Positions 38,417 to 49,970 of a stretch of DNA of 64,000 nt are shown here, piece by piece. The stretch's first letter is position 1, and every line of letters begins with the position of its first letter. A program made the position numbers and the translations under genes. The stretch spans positions 63,817,872 through 63,881,871 of the forward strand of contig CM046301.1 of NCBI GenBank assembly GCA_025267735.1, read 5' to 3'. Under the pieces are notes generated by a model that saw nothing but the letters and a program-made list of their open reading frames with translations, did no database searches and was not told where the DNA came from. Origin of the DNA: Mactra quadrangularis. Taxonomy: Eukaryota; Mollusca; Bivalvia; Venerida; Mactridae.

Positions 38417-38733
38417 TAGCCTGTTCAATTACCCAAAACGTTCCAAAACGTTCCGTAACGATACATTCGGAACTCCTTGGCCATTCGCAGCGAATGATAT
38501 CGGACATATTTAGACGCTCTTTTAAAACTACTGGTGTTATAGTAAACAAATATACAATCTTTAAGGCAATGAGTGATGTTTCATTTTTAGTCCGTTAATA
38601 TTGAAACATCACTAATTGCCTTAACGATCGTATATTTGTTTATTAGATTAGATTATTCGCAGCGAATGGCCGTGGAGTTCCGAATGTATCGTTACGGAAC
38701 GTTTTGTAACGTAAAAGGTAATTGAACAGGCTA
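38417..38733. mobile_element. 317-bp hairpin MITE family M4, copy 2
   Basis: Same ends and same length as 18304-18620: TAGCCTGTTCAATTACCC at the left and GGTAATTGAACAGGCTA at the right. The ORF at 38328-38549 on the minus strand is incidental. Confidence 0.85.
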
Positions 38734-39727
38734 CTGGTTTCATAAGATGGCAATTACGTATTCAGTATCTGCTTCGTACCAGTTTTATTGTCAACTAATC
38801 GAAGCACATAATTGCTAAGACCAATAATTCATATACAATACCTTTTATTACTTTTCCAATATATTACCACTGTATGAACATATGGTAAATCCTCTGACTT
38901 GGTGTCAAATGTTCTAGATTTTGAATTATAATTGAAGCAGACGATATCCCTGTTTCAGAAATTACCCTGTTCTTTTGTGTCCAGTATTTTTTTGCAGAAC
39001 TCGAAACGGAATGTCGTCTTTCAATTAAAAATATTTGCGCGAAAATGATCATACGAGGTTTTCGAAGAAAAGCGATGATAAGCTGTCAATGCGCCTTAAA
39101 CAACAACAGCGACTTAACAGATTAATAATGACATAACGTATCTATAGATTATGCGCAACTTAACGTAGAAATATCAAAATTTGTTTTTGTTCAAGTTTCC
39201 TTCCTGGAATTTTCCAAATACGAGAAGAGCACCATTATGTCATGACACATGAGGTAATTTTCCCCCATACTTAATAGCCTGAGCATGTTTTCTACTTTTA
39301 GTATCCGGGAAAATGTACTATGAGAACTTCCGCCAGATTGAATGCCCGCAATCGATTGTTAAAGAATGAATGAACTCAAGTACTAATAAAATCCACTTCA
39401 TGAACTCATTATTTATACTAATGTGACAACACTATCCTCAATGTAATGTCTACAAATAGAACTCACCTAGGGCACTGATTTTCCAACTTTATAAAGTTAC
39501 TTTGTCGAATAACTAAAATCAGAATTTATTATGTGGTACGAAATTCAGTATAACCTCTGCAAAGCCAACCTCTAATAGAACAAATCTTCTGCACAAGAAC
39601 AGCTTTGAGAGTTTTACATAGGCGTAGTTTTAATTGAATTTAACAGAGCAACCGCCTCTGATAGTTAGTTCCTCCCAGTGGGAGTGTTGTTTAAGAGAGG
39701 CTGTACGGTAGTACGAGGTAGATAGGT
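38734..39727. other. Intronic stretch, nothing recognised
   Basis: No identified element. Confidence 0.4.
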
Positions 39728-40564
39728 AACTTAGTGTACCTACTGTCCATGCCTTCAAGTTACTTATTGTAGAACAAAGTAAATACTTCAGAATGATAAA
39801 ATATCTGTCGTTAATGTCTTGTTAATTACATTGGTAGCTTGGAGTTAAGAAATTTAATGCCTTCAAGTTACTTAGTGTACCTACTGTCCACGCCTTCAAG
39901 TTACTTAGTGTACCTACTGTCCATGCCTTCAAGTTACTTAGTGTACCTACTGTCCATGCCTTTAAGTAACTTAGGGTACCTACTGTCCATGCCTTCAAGT
40001 AACTTAGTGTACCTACTGTCCATGCTTTCAAGTAACTTAGGGTACCTACTGTCCATGCCTTCAAGTAACTTAGTGTACCTACTGTCCATGCCTTCAAGTT
40101 ACTTAGTGTACCTACTGTCCACGCCTTCAAGTTACTTAGTGTACCTACTGTCCACGCCTTCGAGTTACTTAGTGTACCTACTGTCCATGCCTTCGAGTTA
40201 CTTAGTGAACCTACTGTCCATGCCTTCGAGTTACTTAGTGTACGTACTGTTCATGCCTTCGAGTTACTTTGTGTACCTACTGTCCATGCCTTCAAGTTAC
40301 TTAGTGTACCTACTGTCCATGCCTTCAAGTTACTTAGTGTATCTACTGTCCATGCCTTCAAGTTACTTAGTGTACCTACTGTCCATGCCTTCAAGTTATT
40401 TAGTATACCTACTGTCCATGCCTTCAAGTTACTTAGTGTACCTACTATCCATGTCTTCAAATTACTTAGTGTATTCTATAACAAAGTAAATACTTAAGAA
40501 TGACAAAATATCTGTGGTTAATGCCTTGTTAATTACATTGGTAGCTTGGAGTTAAGAAATTAAA
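39728..40564. repeat. 33-bp minisatellite with duplicated 85-bp flank
   Basis: About 18 units containing CCTTCAAGTTACTTAGTGTA and CCTACTGTCC run from 39858 to 40475. One further unit lies at 39728-39766. A sequence of about 85 bp (AACAAAGTAAATAC through TAGCTTGGAGTTAAGAAA) follows the single unit at 39771-39857 and is repeated after the main array at 40478-40564. The structure is thus unit-spacer-array-spacer. Long ORFs in both strands (216 and 102 codons) arise because 33 is divisible by 3. Confidence 0.92.
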
Positions 40565-41400
40565 CTCCAATGTTCCAAGTATTCCAGATAGGCAGTGTTA
40601 TTTTGTCACCTTCTCTAAATTAAATCTTAGGACAAATCGATAGAGGATATTCGTCAATTTTGGCCACTAGAGAAAATGCCTTTTTCTAAACTCTTATTCC
40701 AAGAAGTAGGCCTAGTCCTAAAAAGAAAACACAAAATGGTCAGAATATTGGCCTAAGGGGATAGGAAAACTAATTTGGGTGAAAAATATATCATTTTGAC
40801 TCACGGCCATCCAAATGCAGTCAAACTAAATTCTCGGAACTACTTTCGCAGTGTACAACGACCCGGAAGCACTTCTCCACAAGACCGACACCATACATAC
40901 ATAGCGCAACGCTCAAGCGTTGCGCTAAATAACTTACACAAATAAACAGATCATCGCTCCTTTGTAATGAATGTCGTTTTTTCTCAACATTTCGGTGTGC
41001 TTGTACTTATAGAAATTACTGTTCAGAGTGATCAACGATTTTTGTTATGAATGGAATACTGCTCCATAATTTAGCAGTAAATTCTACACCTAATGTTTTT
41101 GTAATTATATTTTAATTGGAAATTGCTTTATTCTTTGCATTGTTTATTGTGTTACAAAGTTAATTGGGCTCTTAGCAGTTACATTCTGGAAGGATAAAGA
41201 AACGCAGGGTGAAATTTAAACCAGAAATTAAGTATGATATCGGGCTTCATTTAAAACGAAATTTTGTATACTTACAGATACATGTAAATTAATGCTTAAA
41301 AATTTCCAAAGTCTGTATGTTGCATCTGACAATTGGTTTAGAGGTACTGACGATTAAATTGAATGGACCCATAGAATTTTGAAATTGAAATTGATCTGAG
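40565..41400. other. Intronic stretch, nothing recognised
   Basis: A perfect short inverted repeat, GCGCAACGCT with AGCGTTGCGC, sits at 40906-40926. Otherwise nothing is seen. Confidence 0.4.
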
Positions 41401-41688
41401 TCATCTATAGCTTGTGTGTCTGCCGTTTGCCGTGGTCACGGCCCTTATTCTTCTGGTCATAGAGTTCATGAGGGCGTTTATCCGTCTTATGGGGATGTTG
41501 TCCCACTCTTCACTCAGAGCTCTGGTCAACTGCTCTCGAGTAGCAGGGGGGGATGGCTGGCGCTTTTAAACCTGTCTATCCAACTGGTCCCAAAGACGCT
41601 CGATCGGGGACAAATCAGGGCTATATTGCGGCCAATCTAGTGGTTGAATGTTGTTATTGGCCAGAAAGACTTGGCAAATCTTTGCTAC
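41401..41688 (-). pseudogene. Tc1-like transposase C-terminal relic
   Basis: Reading the minus strand from 41688 to the TGA at 41401-41403 gives 95 codons with one internal stop (TAA at 41566-41568). The peptide has the Tc1 C-terminal signature: WPQYSPDLSPIERLWDQL, then ALSEEWDNIP, then SMTRRIRAV and GRHTS. The E of SPIE corresponds to the third acidic residue of the DD34E catalytic triad. The rest of the transposase, including the DNA-binding domain and both catalytic aspartates, is absent, and no terminal repeats were found around it. It is a dead fragment of a DNA transposon inside the eag intron. The overlapping + strand ORF (41416-41640) is a shadow. Confidence 0.88.
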
Positions 41689-41982
41689 GTTAATTTTATT
41701 TGAGAAGAAAAATGGTATTGCAGTAAGAAGGTTTCGCTATTGAGACAATCGATTTTGATGTCCTAAAAGTGGAACTTCAATGATATATACTGTAAACATA
41801 TGTATTATATTCATTAATAAATAACATAGGAAATTATCAATTTCACAATGTTAAGCAAATTTAAATCAATTGAAGTAAGTCAACACAGAAAGTGAGCGTT
41901 AAGCTTTCTTTCAAATCTCTTCAGGTATGAATAGCTTAGATAGAATTGTGAATTACCTGGCAAGCTATTAACATGTAATAAT

Positions 41983-42535
41983 ATAGATAGATAGATACTT
42001 TATTCAATAAACATAAGACATGACGCCCAACAGTTTACAAGTAATGCAAATATTACGACATAACTACAACACAGAAGTAAATATATATATATATATGGTA
42101 TAAATACGTTCAATTGTATAAATCGGTAATGGCGTATAAGTATAAATACATATACAGTTATGATGAGGAAAGTGCAAAACACAATTTAACAATGAACAAA
42201 TAGAAAAGATTATTGAGAATTAATTAAATATATACAACACTGTCTCGTAATTTAAAACTTTTGTAAATATAAACAGCTAAGTTTTGAATAGCATTAGAAT
42301 CGATAGATGTACACAGTTGTATGAATTTTGGTATATTTGGACGTTTCCAGAAGTAACAATTTATATATATTTTTTCTTAAAATTAAATACAATGAACATT
42401 CTAATATAAAATGAAATTCGTCTTCTAAATTTCCACAAAATTTTCATTTACGTTCGTCTCGAGGTACATTATTCCAACGTCCTACTTCAACTTCTAATCT
42501 ATGGCTTGTCAATAAGTAATCTTGCATTTTTAAAA
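41983..42535 (-). pseudogene. LINE reverse-transcriptase C-terminal and 3' tail relic
   Basis: On the minus strand from 42535 the reading MQDYLLTSHRLEVEVGRWNN then VPRDERK, a stop, and KFCGNLEDEFHFILEC is the conserved C-terminal end of a non-LTR retrotransposon ORF2, with its CxxC...H...C motif. The TGA stands where the first cysteine is expected. A one-base frameshift near 42310 leads to AIQNLAVYIYKSFKLRD, the family's usual last block. The 3' untranslated part runs left to 41983 and ends TTGAATAAAGTATC plus an (ATCT)n tail. No reverse-transcriptase or endonuclease core is present, so this is a 5'-truncated, inactive copy. The clade (CR1/I/RTE-like) cannot be fixed from this piece. Confidence 0.82.
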
Positions 42536-42640
42536 TTGGTGTATATTATAAACATGTTTTCATAAAATTGGTGTGGCATGTATATAATAAACATGTATTG
42601 TTTTTAAAATTGGTGCTTTCATGTGTACAATAAATCTGTT
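42532..42640. repeat. Short tandem repeat, ~3 copies of ~45 bp
   Basis: AAAATTGGTG followed by ATAATAAACATGT recurs three times just beyond the 5' break of the LINE relic. Confidence 0.6.
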
Positions 42641-43657
42641 TTACGGACATGTTAATTATAAAATTGTTCTCTATTAATTGCTAAGTTTGCTTTATTTATT
42701 CTTGAATCGAACTGAGTGCACTAAGAAGATATACTTTTATACAATTTACATTAACACTTTGTAGAAATAAGTCAATAACCGTAGCCACTTGCTTTTGCTT
42801 TGCAAATATCAAATCAACGACCTCTGTTGGCAATTTGTTATTATACAAACTCGCATTAGATGTGATTACAGACATCAACTCATGTTTTTGGAGCAGAAAA
42901 TGCTGACTGTGCACAAAAATCCTGCAATTTAACTACAGGGAGTGACAATTCAATTAGGCCATGCCATACCGGAAATTTGTTAAGCGTCCGCGTGCGTGTA
43001 GGTATTAGAGTCCTCAATCCAAAAAAACAAACAAAATTGTTGGTGAAATTTTCTTAAATAATCATTTTGTTCCGGGATTCGATAACTGATTTTCTCAGGA
43101 AATACTGATAGTCCCTTGTTTCTGTGTATTTAATGAAAATGTACTAGTGTATGTTGGATATACAATGTACTTTTTTATAGAATTACTTTAATCTCACATT
43201 AATGTCATAAATATTCATGTACTACCAAGTACTTACTTGTGTGAATACTAGCTAGAATGGACATGTGTTTTCGTTTTCGGATTGTGTATTTTTGTGAATA
43301 GGAACATAAGTTTGTCAAATTTGAGTTGACGCTTAACAAAATTCCAATTTGGTATGGCCTTACCCAACACCTTGTTCTTGTCGTCACGTGATATTTTTAA
43401 AGAAACCTATGTGAACTAACATTATTAGTCTAGTTTATATCAATTTGGTTTTCTAGCACGTTTATAATTACATTAGAAAACACACTACCGCAAGAATAAT
43501 TAAATAATATATATACATGTACCTCATTACGGTTCGGTTGTTAGTTGTTATACTTATCACAAGCAGAAATAACAATTTTAAGTTACCATGAAGGAAGAAA
43601 GTATTTATTTACATTTTATATTAAGCAATGGTTTACAATATAGTTGAACTTGCCGTT
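42641..43657. other. Intronic stretch, nothing recognised
   Basis: No identified element. Confidence 0.4.
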
Positions 43658-44105
43658 AGGGCTGTCACGATACGCCAGGACCGTATCGCGGTATACTGCG
43701 ATGCGCTAGAACCGTACCGCGATATACTAGTATTGCTTTGCAAATCAACCAAAGACAGGACTACATAATGCTTCTGTCTTAAAGAACTTATTCAACTGTC
43801 CATAATTTAAGTATTTTTTAGGATTTTATAGGGAAAGTGCCTGTAGCAGACTGGACTGAAAAAATACTGGGCATTTTAGAGTAATGTGAACATTCCGAAC
43901 GCGCTAAAATTCTTTTAACTTAAGCTTTCATCGAATGAACCATGGAAAACTGACATTTCGCTATTTTCATTTGGCGACGGAAAGAATTTTTCAATAAAAT
44001 TGAAACATATCGCTAAATACCGGTACATTAAATTCGTACCGCGATACGTATTGCCGCAAATGCATAATGCAATATACCGGTATACCGGTATATCGTGACA
44101 GCCCA
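43658..44105. mobile_element. hAT-like MITE (AGGGCTGTCACGATA ends)
   Basis: The ends AGGGCTGTCACGATACG and TATATCGTGACAGCCCA bound 448 bp with flanks TTGCCGTT and TTCTCGTT (6 of 8 match). Subterminal repeats of ACCGTATCGCGGTATAC and TACCGGTATACCGGTATA are prominent. The ORF at 43915-44106 is inside and incidental. Confidence 0.8.
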
Positions 44106-45100
44106 TTCTCGTTCCCAGAGTCTAGTAGGATTCTCAATACTAGCTATACAATACAAAATACATTAAGTAACAGCAAATAGTTTTAGAATAAGGAAGATAA
44201 TCGATGCAATGTTAGAACTCTCAACTTTGGTCATTGTTTGATTCTTTTTCGCGAAACATCAGACCTCCAAATTCGTCAGATTTTCAAGAAAAATAAACTA
44301 ATACTCAAGACATGTTGACTCATGTTGATACACATGTACTTATTGAGTTATTGAAATGTATGTGCTTGTTTCCATTAAGTACAAACTTTAAAGATAAGAA
44401 AGATTTTAATGTTCAAAAGTTATTTCCCAGTTTCTGAGAAAAAGTCGTAAGAAATAATGAAAGTAAGAGTGCAGTTAGTTAGTTACAGAGTGATTTGTCT
44501 CAGATAACAACACCCTTCGTGGCACTCTAAATGTACATGTAGTAGAGATTTAAATTTGTGGTTAATGCCTGATTTAATTTCACTTACGTTTCTCAAGAAC
44601 TTTTCCTCTGGCGTGAAAATCAGTGCGTGAGTGATTAAGTTAAAACTAGTCTCTCACCACAAGAAAAAGTCCTGTAAATGCCAAAAGTGTGCATGCGTAT
44701 ATATATGCCCTGGGCAGCATGTTATCAAAAATCTTACGATAATTTAATAATACATTATAGAATGATTTACGACAAAAATAGATCGTAAGACGCTTGACAA
44801 TATGCATCCCAGTGTCACTGTGACATTGAGACGTCTTCAATGGAAATGTGCCGGTGAAGTTACATCTAATGCTTTTTTAATTTTTGTTTTCTGAAATGAA
44901 TGATCCGTACCAGATATTTCTATTTGTCAATTCATTATATTTTTTCACTATGTAAATAATGTAAATAACTTGTGCATGTTTTAACAAAAGTATACATGGA
45001 AGATTGGAAAAAGTGTATAAAGCAATATTTGGGTACATTTTTTGATGAAATGTCGAATAATGAAATACAAATACAACGAAAAAAAAAACCAACTAAAAAA
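44106..45100. other. Intronic stretch with one short dispersed repeat
   Basis: Only 44707-44790 (copy of 15609-15690) is recognised. Confidence 0.4.
44707..44790 (+). repeat. Short dispersed repeat R2, copy 2
   Basis: GCCCTGGGCAGC, TTATCAAAAATCTTACGATA and the TTTACGAC block match 15609-15690. Confidence 0.55.
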
Positions 45101-45114
45101 GACAATTACAATTT

Positions 45115-45395
45115 TTTTTACTAGATTTAACGCCGTGTCAACACAATTTAGGTCATTTTATGGCGTCCAGCGCACCTAACCTAGCTTTTCTGGACCATTG
45201 TCTATAACCAGTACTCGCATACCCTTCCACAAGGCCGGAAACTTCTCCATATTATCTAATCAATGGAGGAAAATCGACATTATTGTCAAATTTTCGTGGA
45301 AGGGTATAAACCTCCCCGGGTGGGATTCGAACCCGCACCCCCTCGGGCACGAGATTCCAAATCCCGGCGTGCTACCAATTGCGCTATCGATCTGG
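45115..45395 (-). mobile_element. SINE family B, full length
   Basis: Reverse orientation, from AACGCCGTGTCAACACAATT at the 3' end to the head GCGCTATCGATCTGG. The B-box complement GGGATTCGAACCC is intact. A target duplication of 15 bp, AGACAATTACAATTT, flanks it at 45100-45114 and 45396-45410. Confidence 0.93.
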
Positions 45396-45410
45396 AGACA
45401 ATTACAATTT

Positions 45411-46050
45411 AATATACATTGTGTACAGTGACTTTACTACTCGTACATGTTCTATTTTTTTATAACATGCTTATACTCTAACTTACGGAAACTTGTGAAA
45501 ATTGATCACATTTCTTAACAAGTTAGAAAAAATCTCTCCTAAATGTAACTTGTGGGAATGAGTTAGGAAAGATAGATCCCCTCTCGTAGTACGGTAATTG
45601 TAGAAACAGATTAACCAACTCCCCTAACTTGTGAGAACAAGTTAGATAAAATATTGACCATGTCACCTCCATGCCTCCCTAGTTGGTCTCCTGTTAAGCA
45701 GAGTTATTGTTATTTCTAATCTACAGTATCTATCAATACTCATCCTTTTGCGAACTTACGGCCAAAAGAAAGTGAGATTTATATTTTTATACATTTAAAA
45801 TGTCTGAAATATAATCTATTAGTTGTACTCTAATTTCTACTCTTTCAGTTTATTTGAAAAGAATTTACGCCAATGTCATCTTTTTACATTACAACTGAAT
45901 TAGCTATAAATAGAATTCAATCAATACCATTATAGACCATCTTTTATTCTAAGCAGTTTCAACCCATTGGTTGCATCGATGACTAGAATTACTTCTAAAT
46001 GTCAAAGCATGTACGGTTTTACCTGATAGTTAGAATGTTTATTGTAAAAG
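45411..46050. other. Intronic stretch, nothing recognised
   Basis: Loosely repeated AACTTGTG words at 45490-45655; no clear element. Confidence 0.4.
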
Positions 46051-47440
46051 TATGGAAAGCCTTGGCTGCCTTATACTTACATTATTGACGTTTGTTATGT
46101 TGAAATAACATTATATTATATAGTAGTTTGTTCATTATATTGAGTGCTACCCTCATTATATTGAGTGCTACCTTCATTATATTAAGTGCTACCCTCATTA
46201 TATTGAGTGCTACCTTCATTATATTGAGTGCTACCTTCATTATATTGAGTGCTACCTTCATTATATTGAGGGCTACCTTCATTATATTGAGTGCTACCTT
46301 CATTATATTGAGTGCTACCTTCATTATATTGAGGGCTACCTTCATTATATTGAGTGCTACCTTCATTATATTGAGTGCTACCTTCATTATATTGAGTGCT
46401 ACCTTCATTATATTGAGGGCTACCTTCATTATATTGAGTGCTACCTTCATTATATTGAGTGCTACCTTCATTATATTGAGGGCTACCTTCACTATATTGA
46501 GTGGTTGGTTCATTATATTCAGTGACTCATTTTCAATACATAAAGTGGTTCGATCATTATAAAAATGCATTCTTTATTATATTCGGTTGTTCGTTCGTTA
46601 TATTGAGCGCTTTCATCATTATATTTGGTGGTTTGATCATTATACAAGGTGCATTCTTCATTATATTCCGTTGGTTGTTCATTGAATAAAGTGCATTCTT
46701 CGATATATTATTTGTAGAATGCACTCAATATAATGATCAAACCACCGAATATAATGAAGAATGCATTCCATATAATGATCAAACCACCGATTATAATGAA
46801 AAATGCATTCCATATAATGATCAAACCACCGATTATAATAAAAAATGCATTCCATATAATGATCAAACCACCGATTATAATGAAGAATGCACTCAAGATA
46901 ATGATCAAACCACCGAATATAATGAAGAATGCACTCAATATAATGATCAAACCACCGAATATAATGAAGAATGCATTCCATATAATGATCAAACCACCGA
47001 ATATAATGAAAAATGCATTCCATATAATGATCAAACCACCGATTATAATGAAGAATGCACTCAATATAATGATCAAACCACCGAATATAATGAAGAATGC
47101 ACTCAATATAATGATCAAACCACCGAATATAATGAAGAATGCATTCCATATAATGATCAAACCACCGATTATAATGAAAAATGCATTCAATATAATGATC
47201 AATCTACCTAATGAAATGAAAAATGCATTCAATATAATGACCAAATCACTGAATATAATGAAAAATGCATGCAATATAATGATCAATTTACCGAATGAAA
47301 TGAAGAATGCACTTTATATAATGATTAAACCAACGAATACAAAGAAAAAAAGCACTCAATGATCAAACCACCGAATATAATGCTATTTCAACAAAACTGC
47401 GTTCGTAAATGTAGGTATAATACAGTCAAGGCTTTCCATA
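46051..47440. mobile_element. Foldback element with two unlike tandem-repeat arms
   Basis: Outer inverted ends of about 70 bp: TATGGAAAGCCTTGGCTG at 46051 and the complement of it ending at 47440, including TATGTTGAAATAACATTATA on the left against the matching right end. The left arm (46128-46500) is about 17 copies of the 21-bp unit TTCATTATATTGAGTGCTAC plus C. The right arm (46715-47390) is about 14 copies of a 42-bp unit containing GCACTCAATATAATGATCAA and ACCACCGAATATAATGAA, which is an inverted dimer-length version of the 21-mer. Degenerate left-orientation 42-mers lie at 46501-46710, and the polarity flips near 46711. ORFs of 144-209 codons in several frames exist only because 21 and 42 are divisible by 3. 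Confidence 0.88.
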
Positions 47441-48155
47441 TAAAGACTAGAGGGAAAATGTGTGTGGTTCTATATTGAACGGTTCTTCTGAAGGTGTTGA
47501 TGTAACATGGGAACTACATTAACTAGAATTGATCCAATGAAATAGATATATACGCATGTTTAGCTACAGTCACGGATGAAATAGATATACGCATTGATCT
47601 GTATTTGAAGTAATAGGCGACATTTTGGAGAGCATGTGACTTACGGTTTAATGTTAAGGACAACATTTTTGGTGTTTTTAAACTGGTGATTTGAATCTCC
47701 TAAATGTTCAGAAAAACAGTGTTCAAACTTGGCAACTTTCGTATGGAACATTTAGAATTCAGTAAAAACTATCATATTTCTTGTCATGAACGTTTCAGTC
47801 AATTCTATTACTTACAAATGTATACAAGATTACATACATCGACTCGGTATCAGATTATGTTTATGTATAGGCGACGCTTTTAAAATGGCAACTGTATACC
47901 AATATTAAGTAATATTAAAATGTATAAATAAATTCCTCGTTTTGAAGCTATCTTTAGTCTTGTAAAATCTAGAAAAAAATACAGCTGAGACTATATACAG
48001 GAACTTATTGTCAATAAATAGGAGTAAGATGACGTATCTTTTTCATGTATGACTAGATATGTTACTAATCATTTTTTACCTGTCCACAGGCACGATTAGA
48101 TTTATAGAAAATTGCACTATTGGTAATATATAAAGCTTTCTTTCTGCGACAACAA
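47441..48155. other. Intronic stretch, nothing recognised
   Basis: No identified element. Confidence 0.4.
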
Positions 48156-48262
48156 GATATGTTTCAATTGTTAAAATATATGTTTCAATTGTTAAAAGAT
48201 ATGTTTTAATTGTTAAAAGATATGTGTCAATTGTTAAAAAATATGTTTCAATTGTTAATTGT
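48156..48262. repeat. 21-bp tandem repeat, ~5 copies
   Basis: Units of ATATGTTTCAATTGTTAAAA with a final G or A. Confidence 0.85.
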
Positions 48263-49854
48263 TATCTTTCAATCTAATAGTCTTTGCGCTTTAAAAGTAA
48301 TGTGTTATCTTTAAAAGCAATAAAACAAATATCTCGTTCAATATATGAATACTTATTTTGCCAAATTAGACATTACCAGATATAGATTTAGAAACTTTAA
48401 TATGATCAATGTCAAGAGTTCTCTAATTAAAAAGTACTTTTACTGTAACAATTGATTGGATGTCTGTTATGACATACATTAGTGGACTACGAGATTTCAT
48501 TTAGCTAGAAGAATACAGTAAAATTTCTCTTGAACAACACCCACTTAGGGGAGACTAAAAACTAAAATGTGCTTCTATTCAAAGGTTGTTGCCCTGCAGA
48601 TGTAAAATTCAATTAAAATTACACCAAAGGGAAATATCGAAGATTGGTGCTATGCAGATTAGTTCTGTGGATGGCCGTTCTGCAGAGGTTATACTGTTGA
48701 TGTGTTGGTATTTGATTAACAGGTTGATCTACATTCTACTTCATTTATAGAATTGAATTTAAATATTACCAGAAAATGGAATATGGTCGGTGAATAATCT
48801 TTGGACCATATCATACGCTATTTACAATACTAATAAAACAAAAGCCGAAAATATGTGGTTTCACTTTCTTTACAATGTAAAGGTTTCTTGGTTTATTCAA
48901 GTTACCTAATATAAATATACAAATTTCAAGTTTCATTTTTATTCAATGAAGGTCTTAGTCCCTTGCAACCAATACATACATTACAGCATATAAACAACAA
49001 ATACAGTTGCAAAAATCAAATTAGTGTACATATATGGACGCTTCGTGCGTGATCCCCTTTAAAGCGTCAACTCATATTATCTCATAAAGATCGCTCGAAG
49101 TCACAATATACTGTAATACTGGTCTGACTAAAAGACAGATCAATATTAAAGTCAGTATATTAGATTCAAATGTAACTAAGCTACTTGTAGACCTAGCCAC
49201 ACCTACTTTTATCACGTGAATCACAGCATCTATTTTATAAAGGTATTGACCGTCAACCTATACCGGTTGCAGCACGTTTTTCCAAGTTTAATTCTAGATT
49301 CTGAAAAGTTCAAAAACCGTGGTATCTCAGTCAGTTATAAATGAATAATCCAATCACGAGCGGTTAGGCAAGTAACAGCCTGATATCAGACTTTTCATAA
49401 AACTTCTTACGACAAAAGTTATCGTAAGTTAAAATCAGGAAATATTCAAAATATAGCCATTCGTTGTTTTATCAATTCATAATATTTTTGAATTAAGTTG
49501 AATGTTGTACATCTATCAACTTTTGAACTTTCAACTGCAAATTTATTAAATTGACTTACGATAATGTTTTATTTTAATTAAACACTTTTTGACTCATCCT
49601 GACCTAAAACTCCTTATTGGTTGTCATTTAGAGTAAGGATACGACAAGAAGTTTTGTCCATTAACCACAGATTGAATGAATTAAATAAACAGGCTTCATA
49701 CAGTTATAAAAGGGAAATATGGAAACATGTAAATTGAAAGTTTGGAGTGTCAGAAAGTTTGCTGTATACAACAAAACAAAACTAGTAATATATGGTTCAT
49801 TTTTCGTTAGAGGGGAAACATCAGTGAACATTTGTGCTCGGTAGCGTTCCTCAC
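48263..49854. other. Intronic stretch, possible LINE 3' tail
   Basis: 48931-48980 reads, in reverse complement, GGGACTAAGACCTTCATTGA then ATAAAAATGAAAC, resembling a LINE 3' terminus; this is a weak call. Nothing else is recognised. Confidence 0.35.
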
Positions 49855-49970
49855 GAAGGGTAGGTGAGTACTTGTTATAGACAAGGGTCCAGGAAAGCTA
49901 GGTTAGGTGCGCTGGACGCCGTAAAATGACCTAAAGTGTGTTGAAACGGCGTTAAATCCAATTAAAAAAG
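49855..49970 (+). mobile_element. SINE family B, 3' fragment
   Basis: GGGTAGGTGAGTACTTGTTA, GGGTCCAGGAAAGCTAGGTT and GAAACGGCGTTAAATCC match the 3' domain of family B; the tRNA-like head is absent. Confidence 0.88.

Noticed and set aside
39822..40489. ORFs of 216 and 102 codons
   Set aside because: By-products of the 33-bp minisatellite; open on both strands.
46082..47362. Several ORFs of 144-209 codons on both strands
   Set aside because: They lie in 21- and 42-bp repeats open in several frames at once, which is expected for stop-poor repeats whose length is a multiple of 3.
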